Shown here piece after piece: positions 52,995-61,925 of a stretch of DNA of 64,000 nt. The translations under genes and the position numbers were made by a program. Below the pieces are notes generated by a model. That model saw only the letters and a program-made list of their open reading frames with translations. It was not told the origin of the DNA and made no database searches. This DNA is from Alphaproteobacteria bacterium (GTDB lineage: Bacteria; Pseudomonadota; Alphaproteobacteria; UBA8366): assembly GCA_009377445.1 (NCBI GenBank), contig WHUA01000015.1, positions 45,271-109,270 of the forward strand. The letters run 5' to 3'. How positions within the stretch are numbered: the stretch's first letter is position 1; the number at the start of each line of letters is the position of its first letter.

Positions 52995-53630
52995 ATGGCA
53001 ACCCGTTTGTCCGCTCGTAGGGCGGCGACGATTCGGCAGGCGATTGCCGCCGCGGCATTCGTCTGGGTCCTGTTTCTCGCGCCCGCCGCCCAGGCGAGCG
53101 ACGCCGAGGCCTACGTCCGCTCGATCGCCGAAAAGCTCGAGCCCTTGCTGCAAAATGGCCACCTCACCGCCAAATCGGTGGACGACTTCCTGAAGACGAC
53201 CATCGTCGACGAGCTCGACATGGACCGAATCGCGAAATACGTGCTGCGCAACCACTGGTCCGAGATCACCAGCGACGACCAGAAGAAGTTCATGAACATC
53301 TTCCGGTATTTCATCGTCGAGAACTTCAAGCGCCAGCTCGTCAAATACTCCAACGCGGAGATTCGCATCATCCGCTCCGTGGAGCATGAGCCTGAGGGCG
53401 TCTCGGTCATCACCCGGGTGCGGGTGCCGTCCAAGTCGCCGCTGAACATGAACTGGCGCCTGTTCCGCGAGAACGACCGGCTGAGGATATTCGACGTTTC
53501 CGTGCAAGGCATCTCGAAGCTTTCGGCGACGCGCTCCGAATACAAGACAGTCTTGGAGGAGCATGGCTTCAACTACCTGCTCCAACAGATCTGCGCGAAG
53601 CTCGAAGGCCCGCACCCGGCGTCCTGCTGA
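52995..53630 (+). CDS. mlaC: MlaC-type phospholipid-binding protein (Ttg2/ABC transporter auxiliary)
   Basis: 211 residues with a signal peptide ending PAAQASDAEA. The mature sequence has the MlaC pattern: VDDFLKTTIVDELDMDRIAK, YVLRNHWSEITSDDQKKFMN, IFRYFIVENFKRQLVKYSNA and NMNWRLFRENDRLRIFDVSV. MlaC shuttles phospholipid between outer and inner membranes. GAGGGG 7 nt upstream selects ATG 52995 over 52983. No mlaA, mlaD, mlaE or mlaF is adjacent. A small hypothetical gene follows after 12 nt. Confidence 0.9.
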   Translation: MATRLSARRAATIRQAIAAAAFVWVLFLAPAAQASDAEAYVRSIAEKLEPLLQNGHLTAKSVDDFLKTTIVDELDMDRIAKYVLRNHWSEITSDDQKKFMNIFRYFIVENFKRQLVKYSNAEIRIIRSVEHEPEGVSVITRVRVPSKSPLNMNWRLFRENDRLRIFDVSVQGISKLSATRSEYKTVLEEHGFNYLLQQICAKLEGPHPASC

Positions 53631-53642
53631 ATTCCCGCCCGG

Positions 53643-53918
53643 ATGAATCCGATGACACCCGACGGCGCGGCCCCCGGCGAAAAGCCATTCGATCCCCTGC
53701 ACGCGGCCTCGGCCGCACCTGTCTCTCATCCCAGGCTCGAGTTTTGGCTCGGCGCCGACACCGCCGCCGACAACCTGCTGGTGCTGCAAGCGGACGGCGC
53801 CGGCTGCGCGCTGATCGATCCGCAACACGGCTGGGGCCAGGTCCGGCGCTTCGATTCCTACGAGGCGGCGTATTCCTGGCTGACCCGCGAAGCCTACGAG
53901 CCGGTCGACGTGCGGTAG
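53643..53918 (+). CDS. Small hypothetical protein, 91 aa
   Basis: Soluble, no signal peptide; the core is LEFWLGADTAADNLLVLQAD followed by GWGQVRRFDSYEAAYSWLTR. It lies 12 nt after mlaC on the same strand and converges with the CorC-like gene. Codon usage matches neighbours and the product lacks the Arg-rich look of shadows, so it is probably real, but no family is recognised. Confidence 0.55.
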   Translation: MNPMTPDGAAPGEKPFDPLHAASAAPVSHPRLEFWLGADTAADNLLVLQADGAGCALIDPQHGWGQVRRFDSYEAAYSWLTREAYEPVDVR

Positions 53919-53924
53919 CGCGAT

Positions 53925-55220
53925 CTACGCCACGGGGTCGTCGAATCGAATCAGCACCTTGTCCACCCGGCGGCCGTCCATGTCCACGACCTCGAACCGC
54001 GCGTTGCGGTAGGTGAAGCTCTCGCCCGCCTCCGGTACATGGCCGAGCTGCTGCATGACGAAGCCCGCAACCGTATCGAAGCGGGTCTCCTCGCGGAGCC
54101 CCGGGAACCGCAGGCGATCCTCCAGCTCGTCGACCGGCAGCCCGCCGTCGACCAGCAGGCTGCCGTCGTCGCGCAGCACGATAGGCGATTCGTAGCTCTC
54201 GCCCCGCTCCGGAAATTCACCCGCGATCGACTCCAGCACGTCGGTGAGCGTCACGATCCCTTGGGTCGTGCGGTATTGGTCGACCACGACCGCCATATGG
54301 ATTCTTTCGCGGCGGGACAGGTCGAGTAGCTTGAAGACCGGGGTCTGGTTGGGAACGCTCAGCACCGGCGCCATCAGCGATTTCAGGCGGAGAGGCGCGC
54401 CCTTGAGCGTGGCGTCGAGCAAGACTTTCATGTGAACCGCGCCGACCGCGCGGTCGATCGAGCCTTCGCAGACGAGAATGCGCGAGAAGCTATGCTCGGC
54501 GACGACACGGCCGATCTCCTCCCGCCCGGCGTCGACGTCGAGCCAGACGACCTCTGTTCGCGGAGTCATGATGACCCGGACGTTCCGATCGGCAAGGCGG
54601 AGCACGGCCTCGATCATCTCGCGCTCCTGCGGCACGAAGATTCCGGCGCGCGTCCCCTCGGCGATGAGGGATTTCACTTCATCCTCGGTGATCGCCGCGT
54701 CCCGGACCTGCGACAGGCCGAACAGCCTGAGGACGAGCTCGGTCGAGATCTTGAGCAGCCAGACGACCGGCGCCATGGAGCGCGACAGCAGGCGCATCGG
54801 GCGCGCGACGGCCGACGCCACCCGCTCCGGATCCGCCAGTGCGATCCGCTTCGGCACCAGCTCGCCGAAGACGATCGACAGATAGGTGATGGCGACGACG
54901 ACCGCGGCGATGCCGATGGCGTCGCCGTGCGGCGCCACGGCCGGGAACCCGTCGAGCCAGTCGCCGAGCTTGTCGGCAATGGTGGCGCCGCCGAACGCGC
55001 CGGCGAGAACGCCGACCAGGGTGATCCCGACCTGTACCGTCGACAGGAACCGGCTCGGGTCGCCGACCAGCCGCAACGCGACGCGCGCGCCGCGGTTTCC
55101 CCTCTCCGCCATGTAGGTGAGCCGGGAGTTCCGTGACGAGACGACGGCCAGCTCGGACATGGAGAGCAAGCCGTTCACCACGATCATCAGACCGATCAGG
55201 ATAAGCTCGAAGTACAGCAT
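53925..55220 (-). CDS. CNNM/CorC-type hemolysin family transporter
   Basis: 431 residues. DUF21 membrane domain with four helices (ELILIGLMIVVNGLLSMSEL, FLSTVQVGITLVGVLAGAFG, IAAVVVAITYLSIVFGELVP), then two CBS domains (MTPRTEVVWLDVDAGREEIG ... LSVPNQTPVFKLLDLSRRER) and a C-terminal CorC_HlyC domain (FDTVAGFVMQQLGHVPEAGE). This architecture fits magnesium or divalent-cation export. The start at 55220 begins MLYFELILIGLM; longer frames run into a tandem repeat. Confidence 0.92.
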   Translation of the reverse strand: MLYFELILIGLMIVVNGLLSMSELAVVSSRNSRLTYMAERGNRGARVALRLVGDPSRFLSTVQVGITLVGVLAGAFGGATIADKLGDWLDGFPAVAPHGDAIGIAAVVVAITYLSIVFGELVPKRIALADPERVASAVARPMRLLSRSMAPVVWLLKISTELVLRLFGLSQVRDAAITEDEVKSLIAEGTRAGIFVPQEREMIEAVLRLADRNVRVIMTPRTEVVWLDVDAGREEIGRVVAEHSFSRILVCEGSIDRAVGAVHMKVLLDATLKGAPLRLKSLMAPVLSVPNQTPVFKLLDLSRRERIHMAVVVDQYRTTQGIVTLTDVLESIAGEFPERGESYESPIVLRDDGSLLVDGGLPVDELEDRLRFPGLREETRFDTVAGFVMQQLGHVPEAGESFTYRNARFEVVDMDGRRVDKVLIRFDDPVA

Positions 55221-55295
55221 TTCGACAACCCGTGCAGTGGAACCCTTTCCATCATCGCGATCTTTTCGCCGGCTGCACGATAAAATTTCATTCTG

Positions 55296-55339
55296 CAGCC
55301 CATCTGCAGCCCGTCCGCAGCCCATCTGTAGCCCGTGGC
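55296..55339. repeat. 22-bp direct tandem repeat, two copies
   Basis: CAGCCCATCTGCAGCCCGTC plus CG, then CAGCCCATCTGTAGCCCGTG plus GC: two 22-bp units differing at three positions, each made of two 11-bp subrepeats. Located between the divergent CorC-like and VOC genes, in their promoter region. Confidence 0.75.
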
Positions 55340-55386
55340 GAAAAATTGATTTCACCGATATCCCGACCGGCGGGTACGCTGCCGTC

Positions 55387-55812
55387 ATGGAACAGCGAAT
55401 GACCCTGATCACCCTCGGCGTGAAGGATCTTTCCCACAGCGTCGCATTTTACGAACGGCTCGGCTGGGAGCGGTCGGTTCGGAAGGCGGAAGGCGTCGCC
55501 TTCTTCCAGGCGGGCGGCATCGTCCTGTCGCTCTATCCGCGCGACGCGCTCGCCAAGGATGCGGACATGCCGCCGGAAGGCTCGGGCTTTTCCGGCTTCT
55601 CCCTCGCCTACAATACCCGCACGCGGGACGAGGTCGACGCCGTGCTGGCCGAGGCGGTCCCGGCGGGCGGCACGCTCGTGAAGCCGGCCTACGAGATTTT
55701 CTGGGGCGGCTATGTGGGCTTCTTCGCCGACCCGGACGGCTTCCTCTGGGAAGTCGCCTGGAACCCGATGTTTCCGCTCACCGAGGACGGCGCGATCGTG
55801 CTGCCGGAATAG
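55387..55812 (+). CDS. VOC (glyoxalase/bleomycin resistance) family protein
   Basis: 141 residues, one vicinal-oxygen-chelate domain: MTLITLGVKDLSHSVAFYER, LGWERSVRKAEGVAFFQAGG, and the C-terminal WGGYVGFFADPDGFLWEVAW. The substrate is unknown; related proteins bind small metabolites and may lack enzyme activity. It converges with the formyltransferase gene, 25 nt apart. Confidence 0.85.
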   Translation: MEQRMTLITLGVKDLSHSVAFYERLGWERSVRKAEGVAFFQAGGIVLSLYPRDALAKDADMPPEGSGFSGFSLAYNTRTRDEVDAVLAEAVPAGGTLVKPAYEIFWGGYVGFFADPDGFLWEVAWNPMFPLTEDGAIVLPE

Positions 55813-55837
55813 GGGACGGGAATAGGGGACGGGCCCC

Positions 55838-56464
55838 CTACCCCTCCGGATCGGGCCGTTTCAGCGGCGGCCGGTCCCAGGACGGCTCCCAGGTGGCGAG
55901 ATCGTGGTTCTGCGGCTGGCGGACGATGATGCCGCGCTCGAGGTCCGACAGCACCCGCTCGTAGAGCTTGAGCCCGAGCGGAAAGAGCTGGTCGCGCCAC
56001 AGGTCGCCCGCTGTCGCGCCGGGCGGCACGAAGATGTGCTCCTGCGCGGCGATGTCGCCGCCATCCATGATGTCGTTCATCCAGTAGATCGTGCCGCCGG
56101 TCACCTTCTCGCCCATGTGCAGCGTCCACACGATCGCATCGCGCCCGCGGTGCAGCGGCAGCAGGCTCGGGTGATAGCCGATCGCGCCGAGCCGCGCGCG
56201 CTCCCGCGTCTTGCGGCCGATGAAATCATGGCTGTGGGCCGCGCAGATCAGGTCGACCCCATCCGGCAGCGCCGCCGCGTTCAGCTTGCCCGCCTCGATC
56301 CAGGGCGCGCCGTCCTTTTCCGCCGCCGCGCGCAGCCGGTCCGGCTTGTCGCCGTCCCCGGCGAAGGGCGGCGCGCTGACGCCCGCGATCTCGTGCCCGC
56401 GCGCGGCGCACAGCTTGTAGACCTGCTCTCCGAATGCCTTCTGTCCCGCGATGAAGATGCGCAT
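55838..56464 (-). CDS. Formyltransferase-fold protein (Fmt/PurN type)
   Basis: 208 residues. The fold motifs are RIFIAGQKAFGEQVYKLCAA, AIGYHPSLLPLHRGRDAIVW (His of HPSLLP and the Arg-Gly) and TGGTIYWMNDIMDGGDIAAQ with the catalytic Asp of MDGGDI. It binds 10-formyl-tetrahydrofolate in relatives. It lacks the C-terminal domain of methionyl-tRNA formyltransferase, so the acceptor is unknown, perhaps an amino sugar or other amine. AAAGG before 56464 picks the start. Confidence 0.85.
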   Translation of the reverse strand: MRIFIAGQKAFGEQVYKLCAARGHEIAGVSAPPFAGDGDKPDRLRAAAEKDGAPWIEAGKLNAAALPDGVDLICAAHSHDFIGRKTRERARLGAIGYHPSLLPLHRGRDAIVWTLHMGEKVTGGTIYWMNDIMDGGDIAAQEHIFVPPGATAGDLWRDQLFPLGLKLYERVLSDLERGIIVRQPQNHDLATWEPSWDRPPLKRPDPEG

Positions 56465-56699
56465 TGTCCTTTGCAACAGTCCGTCGTGATTATCCCGCTA
56501 CCCCCGCCCCGGCGCGGCCTCGCAGCCCGCCGGCGCACAGCATTAATACCGCAGCTTGCGGCAAAAACCGACTCCGATTGCACCCCGTAGCTTTGCGCCG
56601 ATGGGGTATGCGGCCTCCTCCTGCGCCCGGCGCTTGTAACCGTGCGGCGCAAGTTCCAAGATGGGCGATATCGCTTTCACGGACGGATCGTCAGCCCCT

Positions 56700-57467
56700 A
56701 TGAAAAATCTCGCGTTTTCATTCCGAGCCATCGCCGCCGCCGCGCTCCTCGCGCTCCTCTCCGGCGCGCCCGCCACGGCCCAGCTCGGCGACATGCTGAA
56801 AAAAGGCCAGGACATGCTGGGCGGCTCGTCCGGCTCGGCGCGGCCGGGAGCGGGAAGCGGGCTCTCGACGAGCGACATCGCCAGCGGCCTCAAGGAAGCG
56901 CTGCGCGTCGGCTCCGAGCGCGTGGTTTCCCAGGTCGGCAAGGCCGACGGCTACAACAAGGATCCGTCGATCCATCTGCCCCTGCCGGGCTCGCTGAAAT
57001 CGGTGCAGTCCGCGCTCAACGCGGCCGGCATGTCGGGCATGCTCGACGACCTCGAGTTGAAGCTCAACCGGGCCGCCGAGGCGGCGGCGCCGAAGGCGCG
57101 CAAGCTGTTCGTCGACGCGATCTCCGAGATGTCGATCGACGACGCGCGGAAAATTTACGACGGCCCGAAAGACGCGGCGACGCGGTACTTCCAGTCGAAG
57201 ATGAGCAAGCCGCTCGCCGCCGAGATGACGCCCGTGGTCAGCCAGAGCCTGGCCGAGGTCGGCGCGGTCAAATCCTACGACAACGTCATGGGCCAGTACC
57301 GCAATATCCCCATGGTGCCGGACGCGAAGGCGAACCTCACCAGCTATGTCGTCGAGAAGGGCATGGACGGCATCTTTCTCTACCTCGGCAAGGAGGAGGC
57401 CGCCATTCGCGACAACCCGGTGGAGCGGAGCACCGCGCTGCTGCAGAAGGTGTTCGGGGCGAAGTGA
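56700..57467 (+). CDS. DUF4197 exported protein
   Basis: 255 residues with a signal peptide (AFSFRAIAAAALLALLSGAP). The mature protein has the DUF4197 pattern: STSDIASGLKEALRVGSERV, VSQVGKADGYNKDPSIHLPL, PGSLKSVQSALNAAGMSGML and the C-terminal VVEKGMDGIFLYLGKEEAAI with RDNP. Function unknown; the family is periplasmic and all helical. It converges with the PRISE-like reductase gene at 57490. Confidence 0.9.
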   Translation: MKNLAFSFRAIAAAALLALLSGAPATAQLGDMLKKGQDMLGGSSGSARPGAGSGLSTSDIASGLKEALRVGSERVVSQVGKADGYNKDPSIHLPLPGSLKSVQSALNAAGMSGMLDDLELKLNRAAEAAAPKARKLFVDAISEMSIDDARKIYDGPKDAATRYFQSKMSKPLAAEMTPVVSQSLAEVGAVKSYDNVMGQYRNIPMVPDAKANLTSYVVEKGMDGIFLYLGKEEAAIRDNPVERSTALLQKVFGAK

Positions 57468-57489
57468 GGCGCGGCGGAAAATCCTGCCT

Positions 57490-58545
57490 TCACGGAATGA
57501 ACCGGCGCTCGCGCAGCTCGGCGAAGAGGCGCAGGAACATCGGCGCGCTCGGCTCGCAGTCGGGGAAGCCCGCCTGACGCGCCTTCAGCGTGTCCGACAT
57601 GATGTCCCAATGCTGGTTGAAGATGTAGTCGCCGAACGGCCAATGCGCCGCCTGGGCGAAGGGCGTCTCCATCAGGTCGTATTTCTGCACCATCTCGCGC
57701 CACAGCGGCTCCTTGTCCGCCATGAAGTCGGCGAGCCGTATCGCCTGCGGCGGCGCATAGTCCATGCCGAAATATGCCGCGAAACCCGGCCAGAGATGCT
57801 GCCAGCGGAAGAAGTCGCCGTTGGTGATGTTGAACGCCTCGTTCTCCGCCGCGGGCGATGCCGCCGCCCACAAGGTGGCGCGCGCCAGCAGGTCCGCATC
57901 CGTCACCTGGAACACGGCGCGGTAGCAGGCCTCGCTGCCGGGGAAGCGCAGCGGCAGGCCGAGCTCCTTCGAGATCGCGGCATAGACCCCGATCACCGCC
58001 ACGAGATTCATCGGCATGCCGACCGCGAAGCCGCAGACGGTGTGCGGACGCAGGCAGGTCCAGCTCCAGCCCCTGCCCGGCTGGCGCTGCATCAGCAGGT
58101 CTTGCTGGTTGAAGTAGAAGTTGGGCGGCATGTGGCGCGGGTCGCTTTCCAGCGCCGGCGTCTTGAACGGGCCGAGGTGACAGCCGTAATACTTCGTGCC
58201 CTGCATCAGCACGATGCGCTCCAGCCCGCCGCCGCCCGCCTCGATCCCGTCCAGCACGTTCTCCAGCATCAGCGCGTTCGGCGCGCATTGCGCCGCCCAG
58301 GTCGGACGGTCGGTATAGGCGGCGTAGAGCATGTGGGTGACGCCATCGAGCGCGCCGAGCTTCGCCTTGCAGTCCGCCTTGTCCATCAGGTCGACGGAGA
58401 CATGCGCCGCACCGGTCGGATAGTCGGGCTTGCGCCGCGACACGCCGATCGCGCGCCAGCCCTCCGCCGCGTCGAGATGCTGGATCGTGCGCCGGCCGAT
58501 GACGCCGGTCGCGCCGATCACCAGCACGGTCCTGGTTTCGGTCAT
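57490..58545 (-). CDS. SDR-family oxidoreductase, PRISE-like
   Basis: 351 residues of extended SDR fold. NAD(P)-binding GATGVIGRRTIQHLDA is followed by AIGVSRRKPDYP, which suggests NADPH preference from the basic Arg-Arg-Lys. The active region QGTKYYGCHLGPFKTPALES resembles the progesterone 5-beta-reductase/iridoid synthase-like family with the atypical YxxxK replacement. Later blocks are NITNGDFFRWQHLWPGFAAY and HWDIMSDTLKARQAGFPDC. It likely reduces an activated enone. The start 58545 follows GGAGAGAGG. Confidence 0.85.
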   Translation of the reverse strand: MTETRTVLVIGATGVIGRRTIQHLDAAEGWRAIGVSRRKPDYPTGAAHVSVDLMDKADCKAKLGALDGVTHMLYAAYTDRPTWAAQCAPNALMLENVLDGIEAGGGGLERIVLMQGTKYYGCHLGPFKTPALESDPRHMPPNFYFNQQDLLMQRQPGRGWSWTCLRPHTVCGFAVGMPMNLVAVIGVYAAISKELGLPLRFPGSEACYRAVFQVTDADLLARATLWAAASPAAENEAFNITNGDFFRWQHLWPGFAAYFGMDYAPPQAIRLADFMADKEPLWREMVQKYDLMETPFAQAAHWPFGDYIFNQHWDIMSDTLKARQAGFPDCEPSAPMFLRLFAELRERRFIP

Positions 58546-58696
58546 GCGCGCCTCTCTCCCGTTCGCGCCATGATCCCAGCGAATGCCGGCGGCGCGCAAG
58601 AGCCCGCCGTCCCGATTTCGCACGCCGCGCGATCGGCGCTATAGAATAGGATCGAGAAGGCGCGCCACCGTGTCCACCCAATGGGAGTTCCAGGCC

Positions 58697-59275
58697 ATGA
58701 GCATCGCAGATCCCAACCGCGTGATCCTGACGGGCGAGAACCCCTTCATCCGGCTCTCCGCGACCGACAGTGACAACTTCACGACCGCCGCCAGTTTCTG
58801 GCGCATCTATTTCTGCGCCGCGGGACCGGGCCATGTGCTCTACCTCAAGAGCGAGCTGACCGAGAACCGCTGGCGCATCTATTCCGACAACATCGCGATG
58901 GCGCGCTGGCTGCAGACGACGGTGCAGGGCATGCTGAACGCCGAGACGGCGGACACCGCGATCCCGGTGCTGGACGCCGAGTTCAGCAAGTCCGGCAATC
59001 CGGATTATTTCTGGACCGAGACGGTTTCGACGCTCGACGAGGAAATCACCCTCACCTGGTACGAGTGCGGCGATCCCCTGCTCCTCCACACCCAGCCCAA
59101 CACGGTGCCCGGGCGGCGCTACGGGCTTTGCACGGTGCTGGTGCCCGCGCTCGGCGCGCGGCTGACGCGGAACGGCGTCGACGCTGCCGGCAAGCCCTGG
59201 CCGCGGCAGCGCGAGGGGCGTCCGTTCAGCACCTGCGCGCTGGCCTTCTCGGAAAGCTGGACGGAGGAGCGCTGA
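58697..59275 (+). CDS. Hypothetical protein, 192 aa
   Basis: Soluble protein, MSIADPNRVILTGENPFIRL at the N-terminus, with RIYFCAAGPGHVLYLKSELT, ENRWRIYSDNIAMARWLQTT and a C-terminal GRPFSTCALAFSESWTEER. The regular beta-strand spacing looks like a compact beta-barrel, possibly related to small-molecule binding proteins. I do not recognise the family. GGGAG lies 12 nt before the ATG. It is divergent from the PRISE-like gene, which might link them functionally. Confidence 0.65.
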   Translation: MSIADPNRVILTGENPFIRLSATDSDNFTTAASFWRIYFCAAGPGHVLYLKSELTENRWRIYSDNIAMARWLQTTVQGMLNAETADTAIPVLDAEFSKSGNPDYFWTETVSTLDEEITLTWYECGDPLLLHTQPNTVPGRRYGLCTVLVPALGARLTRNGVDAAGKPWPRQREGRPFSTCALAFSESWTEER

Positions 59276-59353
59276 CCGGCGCCCCGCCCAAAGGCATATC
59301 CCTCTTCTGCGCCGTCAAAATCCGTGGAACGCGGGCGGGGCGAAGCCGTTTCC

Positions 59354-59659
59354 ATGCGTAGTGCCATGAGCGAGATCATTCCCTTCCCGAAATGCCCCGT
59401 CCGCGTCACGGCGATCATGCGAAGCCGCGACCACCAGCGGTTCATCCAGGACGTTCGCAACGGTCATGTCGTAAGCGTTCCGGGGCTGCCGGCCGGCCTC
59501 AGCGCCATGTGGGTGCGTGACGACGCCATCGGCGGGCTGGCGGCGGTCCGGTTTCAGGACCTGCCGATCCTGAAGCTCGGCAGGCTCCGGCTCGTCGGCA
59601 GCTCGACCGGTCCGAGACCCCCTGGCAACCTCATAACTGCACGGCCGACGGGCGGATAG
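59354..59659 (+). CDS. Possible small hypothetical protein, 101 aa
   Basis: The frame beginning MRSAMSEIIPFPKCPVRVTA (alternative ATG 59366) has unbiased composition at first (RDHQRFIQDVRNGHVVSVPG) but ends in a Pro/Gly/Arg-rich tail. Its last 29 nt overlap the 3' end of the histidine kinase gene on the other strand. No clear Shine-Dalgarno. It could be real, since the region between 59275 and 59631 otherwise has no gene. Confidence 0.4.
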   Translation: MRSAMSEIIPFPKCPVRVTAIMRSRDHQRFIQDVRNGHVVSVPGLPAGLSAMWVRDDAIGGLAAVRFQDLPILKLGRLRLVGSSTGPRPPGNLITARPTGG

Positions 59660-61925
59660 CGGCGCGGCCCTGCGCCCGGCCGGGAAGCCGGATGGATACC
59701 GTCGTGCCCTCGCCCAGCACGCTGTCCAGCGTAAGCCTGCCGCCATGCAGCTCGACGAGGGCCTTGCTGAGCGAAAGCCCGAGGCCGGTCCCCTTGTGCT
59801 GGCGATTGTGGGCGCCGTCGGCCTGACCGAACGGCGTCATGACCTTCGCCATCTGCTCGGGCGCGATGCCGATGCCGGTATCCGTCACCGCGATGTAGAG
59901 AAGATCGGCAGCCTCGCGCCTGGCGGAAACGGTCACCCTGCCGCCCGGACCGGTGAACTTGACGGCATTCGACAGCAGGTTGACGAGGACCTGCTTCAGC
60001 TTCTGCTCGTCGCAATTCACCATCGTCAGGCCGGGATCGACCTCTTCCCCGAGCGACAGGTTCTTGCTGTGCGCCAGGTCGGTCAGCAACAGCCGGCAAT
60101 CCCGCAACAGCGCGCGGAAGTCGACGGTCTCCTCGACCAGCTCCAGCTTGCCTGCCTCGATCTTCGACAGATCGAGCAGATCGTTGATGAGCGCCAGCAG
60201 ATGCTGGCCGGAGAGGTTGATGTGTTCGGCATACTCGCGGTAGCGCGGGTTTCTTATCGGGCCGAGAACTTCCTTCGTCATGGTCTCGGAGAAGCCGATG
60301 ATCGCATTGAGCGGCGTGCGCAGCTCATGGCTCATGTTGGCAAGGAAGCCGGACTTGGCGCGGCTTGCCGTCTCCGCCTGCTCCTTGGCGTGGAGCAACT
60401 GCTGCTGCGCCTGGATCTGATTGCTGATGTCGTGGAACACGACGACCGCGCGCAGGTTGGACGCCAGCCGGTACACCGGCGTCACCATCAGCTCGGCGGA
60501 AAATGCGCTGCCGTCGCTGCGCCGAAGCTGGATCTGCGCCGCGTGGCGCGTCTCGCCGTCCTGCAGGGTCGCGGCGATCGGGCTGGCGCCGCCGGCCCCC
60601 GCTGCCGCGGCGAGCGCATCCGCATCCTTGCCGATCATCTCCGCGGCTTCGCGACCCAGCATACGGGCGCAGGCGGGGTTTGCGAAAACGATGCGCCCGT
60701 GGTCGTCCACGCCGAAGATGCCGTCGCCGGCCGCGTTCAATATCAGCTCGTGGCGCTGGCTCAGGTCGGCCAGGGCATTTTCCGCGCGGCGCTGCTCGAC
60801 CGCGAGCGCCGCCAGGTGAGCGAGCGTGTGCGCCGGCCCCAGCGCCGCCGCGTGCGCTTCCTGGCTGCGCGCGAAGCTGAGGCTGAAGCTGCCCTGCACC
60901 GCGCCGGTCGTGACGCGCAACGGCATCGTCCAGATCCAGCCGGCGGCAGTCTCGGCGACCAGCGACGCCGCATCGCCTCGCAGGACGGAGGCCAGGGGTT
61001 CTGGAATCTGGGCCGGCTCCCGGCCGAGGATTTCCGGACCTCTTTCCTCGCCGGAGACCGCGATCACGTCGATGACGCGCTTGCCCTGCCGGTTCATGAG
61101 CACGATCGTGCAGCGGCCGGGGTTGTGGTGCTCCTCCGCGAAGGTGGCGATGCGCCGGAGCACGTCGTCGAGGCGCACGCCCTTCGCCAGGTCTTCGAGA
61201 ATATGGCCGCGCTGCCGCTGCAGCAGCTCGCTTTGCCGGCGTTGCCGGATGGCGCGATGGATCAGCCAGCCGCAGATGCCGCCCGGCGGCACCAGCAGGG
61301 CGATCAGCAGGACGAAGGCGCCGTTGCCGAGCCGGCGGTAGTGCGCGGCCGTGCGGGTCATATCGACGTCGACCTTGAGCGCGCCGCGATGGCCCGACCC
61401 GGAGGTGAGCGGCACATAGGCCTGACCGATTACCAGGCGCCGCCCCGCGCGCTCGTCGACGACGACCTGAGCCAGGATCTGCTGTTCGCGGATCACCGAC
61501 AGGACCGTGTCGGAATCGATGGCGCCGCGGAAGTCGCCCGCCCAGGAGGATATCGCCACAACCCCGTCGGGCCTGATCACCTGGTAGTCGCGCACGGCGC
61601 CCGCAGCGCTGGCGAAATCGAAGGTGCGCCGGTCCTGTTCGGAGACCAGCCCAGCGGCGAGGATCTCGTCGAGCGACAGCAGCCGGGATTGCAGGAATTG
61701 CGCCCAATGGACGGCCGCGCCTGTCGCCTCGCTCTTTAGCAGGCGATACTCTGCCTCGCGGATCGTAAAAAAGCTGGCGAAAAGCGCGAGCGCCACGATC
61801 GCGCCGATGGAGAGAAACAGCCGCCCGTCGCTGCTGACGAGCGGCATCAGCCGTTCGGCGACAGCCCGAAATCGCAGGGGCGCGACCCCGCCTGCGGACC
61901 TGTGACGGACGTTCGACAACCGCAT
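59631..61925 (-). CDS. Membrane sensor histidine kinase (extracytoplasmic domain, GAF, PAS, HisKA, HATPase)
   Basis: 764 residues. Two membrane helices (LFLSIGAIVALALFASFFTI and GAFVLLIALLVPPGGICGWL) flank a roughly 160-residue periplasmic domain. A GAF-like part (LDDVLRRIATFAEEHHNPGR), a PAS domain (LILNAAGDGIFGVDDHGRIV) and the kinase core follow: phospho-acceptor His533 in ANMSHELRTPLNAIIG, N box KLKQVLVNLLSNAVKF, G1 DTGIGIAP and G2 GTGLGLSLSKAL. The start codon overlaps the stop of the upstream solute receptor by one base (TGATG), so expression is coupled. No response regulator gene is adjacent. Confidence 0.92.
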   Translation of the reverse strand: MRLSNVRHRSAGGVAPLRFRAVAERLMPLVSSDGRLFLSIGAIVALALFASFFTIREAEYRLLKSEATGAAVHWAQFLQSRLLSLDEILAAGLVSEQDRRTFDFASAAGAVRDYQVIRPDGVVAISSWAGDFRGAIDSDTVLSVIREQQILAQVVVDERAGRRLVIGQAYVPLTSGSGHRGALKVDVDMTRTAAHYRRLGNGAFVLLIALLVPPGGICGWLIHRAIRQRRQSELLQRQRGHILEDLAKGVRLDDVLRRIATFAEEHHNPGRCTIVLMNRQGKRVIDVIAVSGEERGPEILGREPAQIPEPLASVLRGDAASLVAETAAGWIWTMPLRVTTGAVQGSFSLSFARSQEAHAAALGPAHTLAHLAALAVEQRRAENALADLSQRHELILNAAGDGIFGVDDHGRIVFANPACARMLGREAAEMIGKDADALAAAAGAGGASPIAATLQDGETRHAAQIQLRRSDGSAFSAELMVTPVYRLASNLRAVVVFHDISNQIQAQQQLLHAKEQAETASRAKSGFLANMSHELRTPLNAIIGFSETMTKEVLGPIRNPRYREYAEHINLSGQHLLALINDLLDLSKIEAGKLELVEETVDFRALLRDCRLLLTDLAHSKNLSLGEEVDPGLTMVNCDEQKLKQVLVNLLSNAVKFTGPGGRVTVSARREAADLLYIAVTDTGIGIAPEQMAKVMTPFGQADGAHNRQHKGTGLGLSLSKALVELHGGRLTLDSVLGEGTTVSIRLPGRAQGRAAIRPSAVQL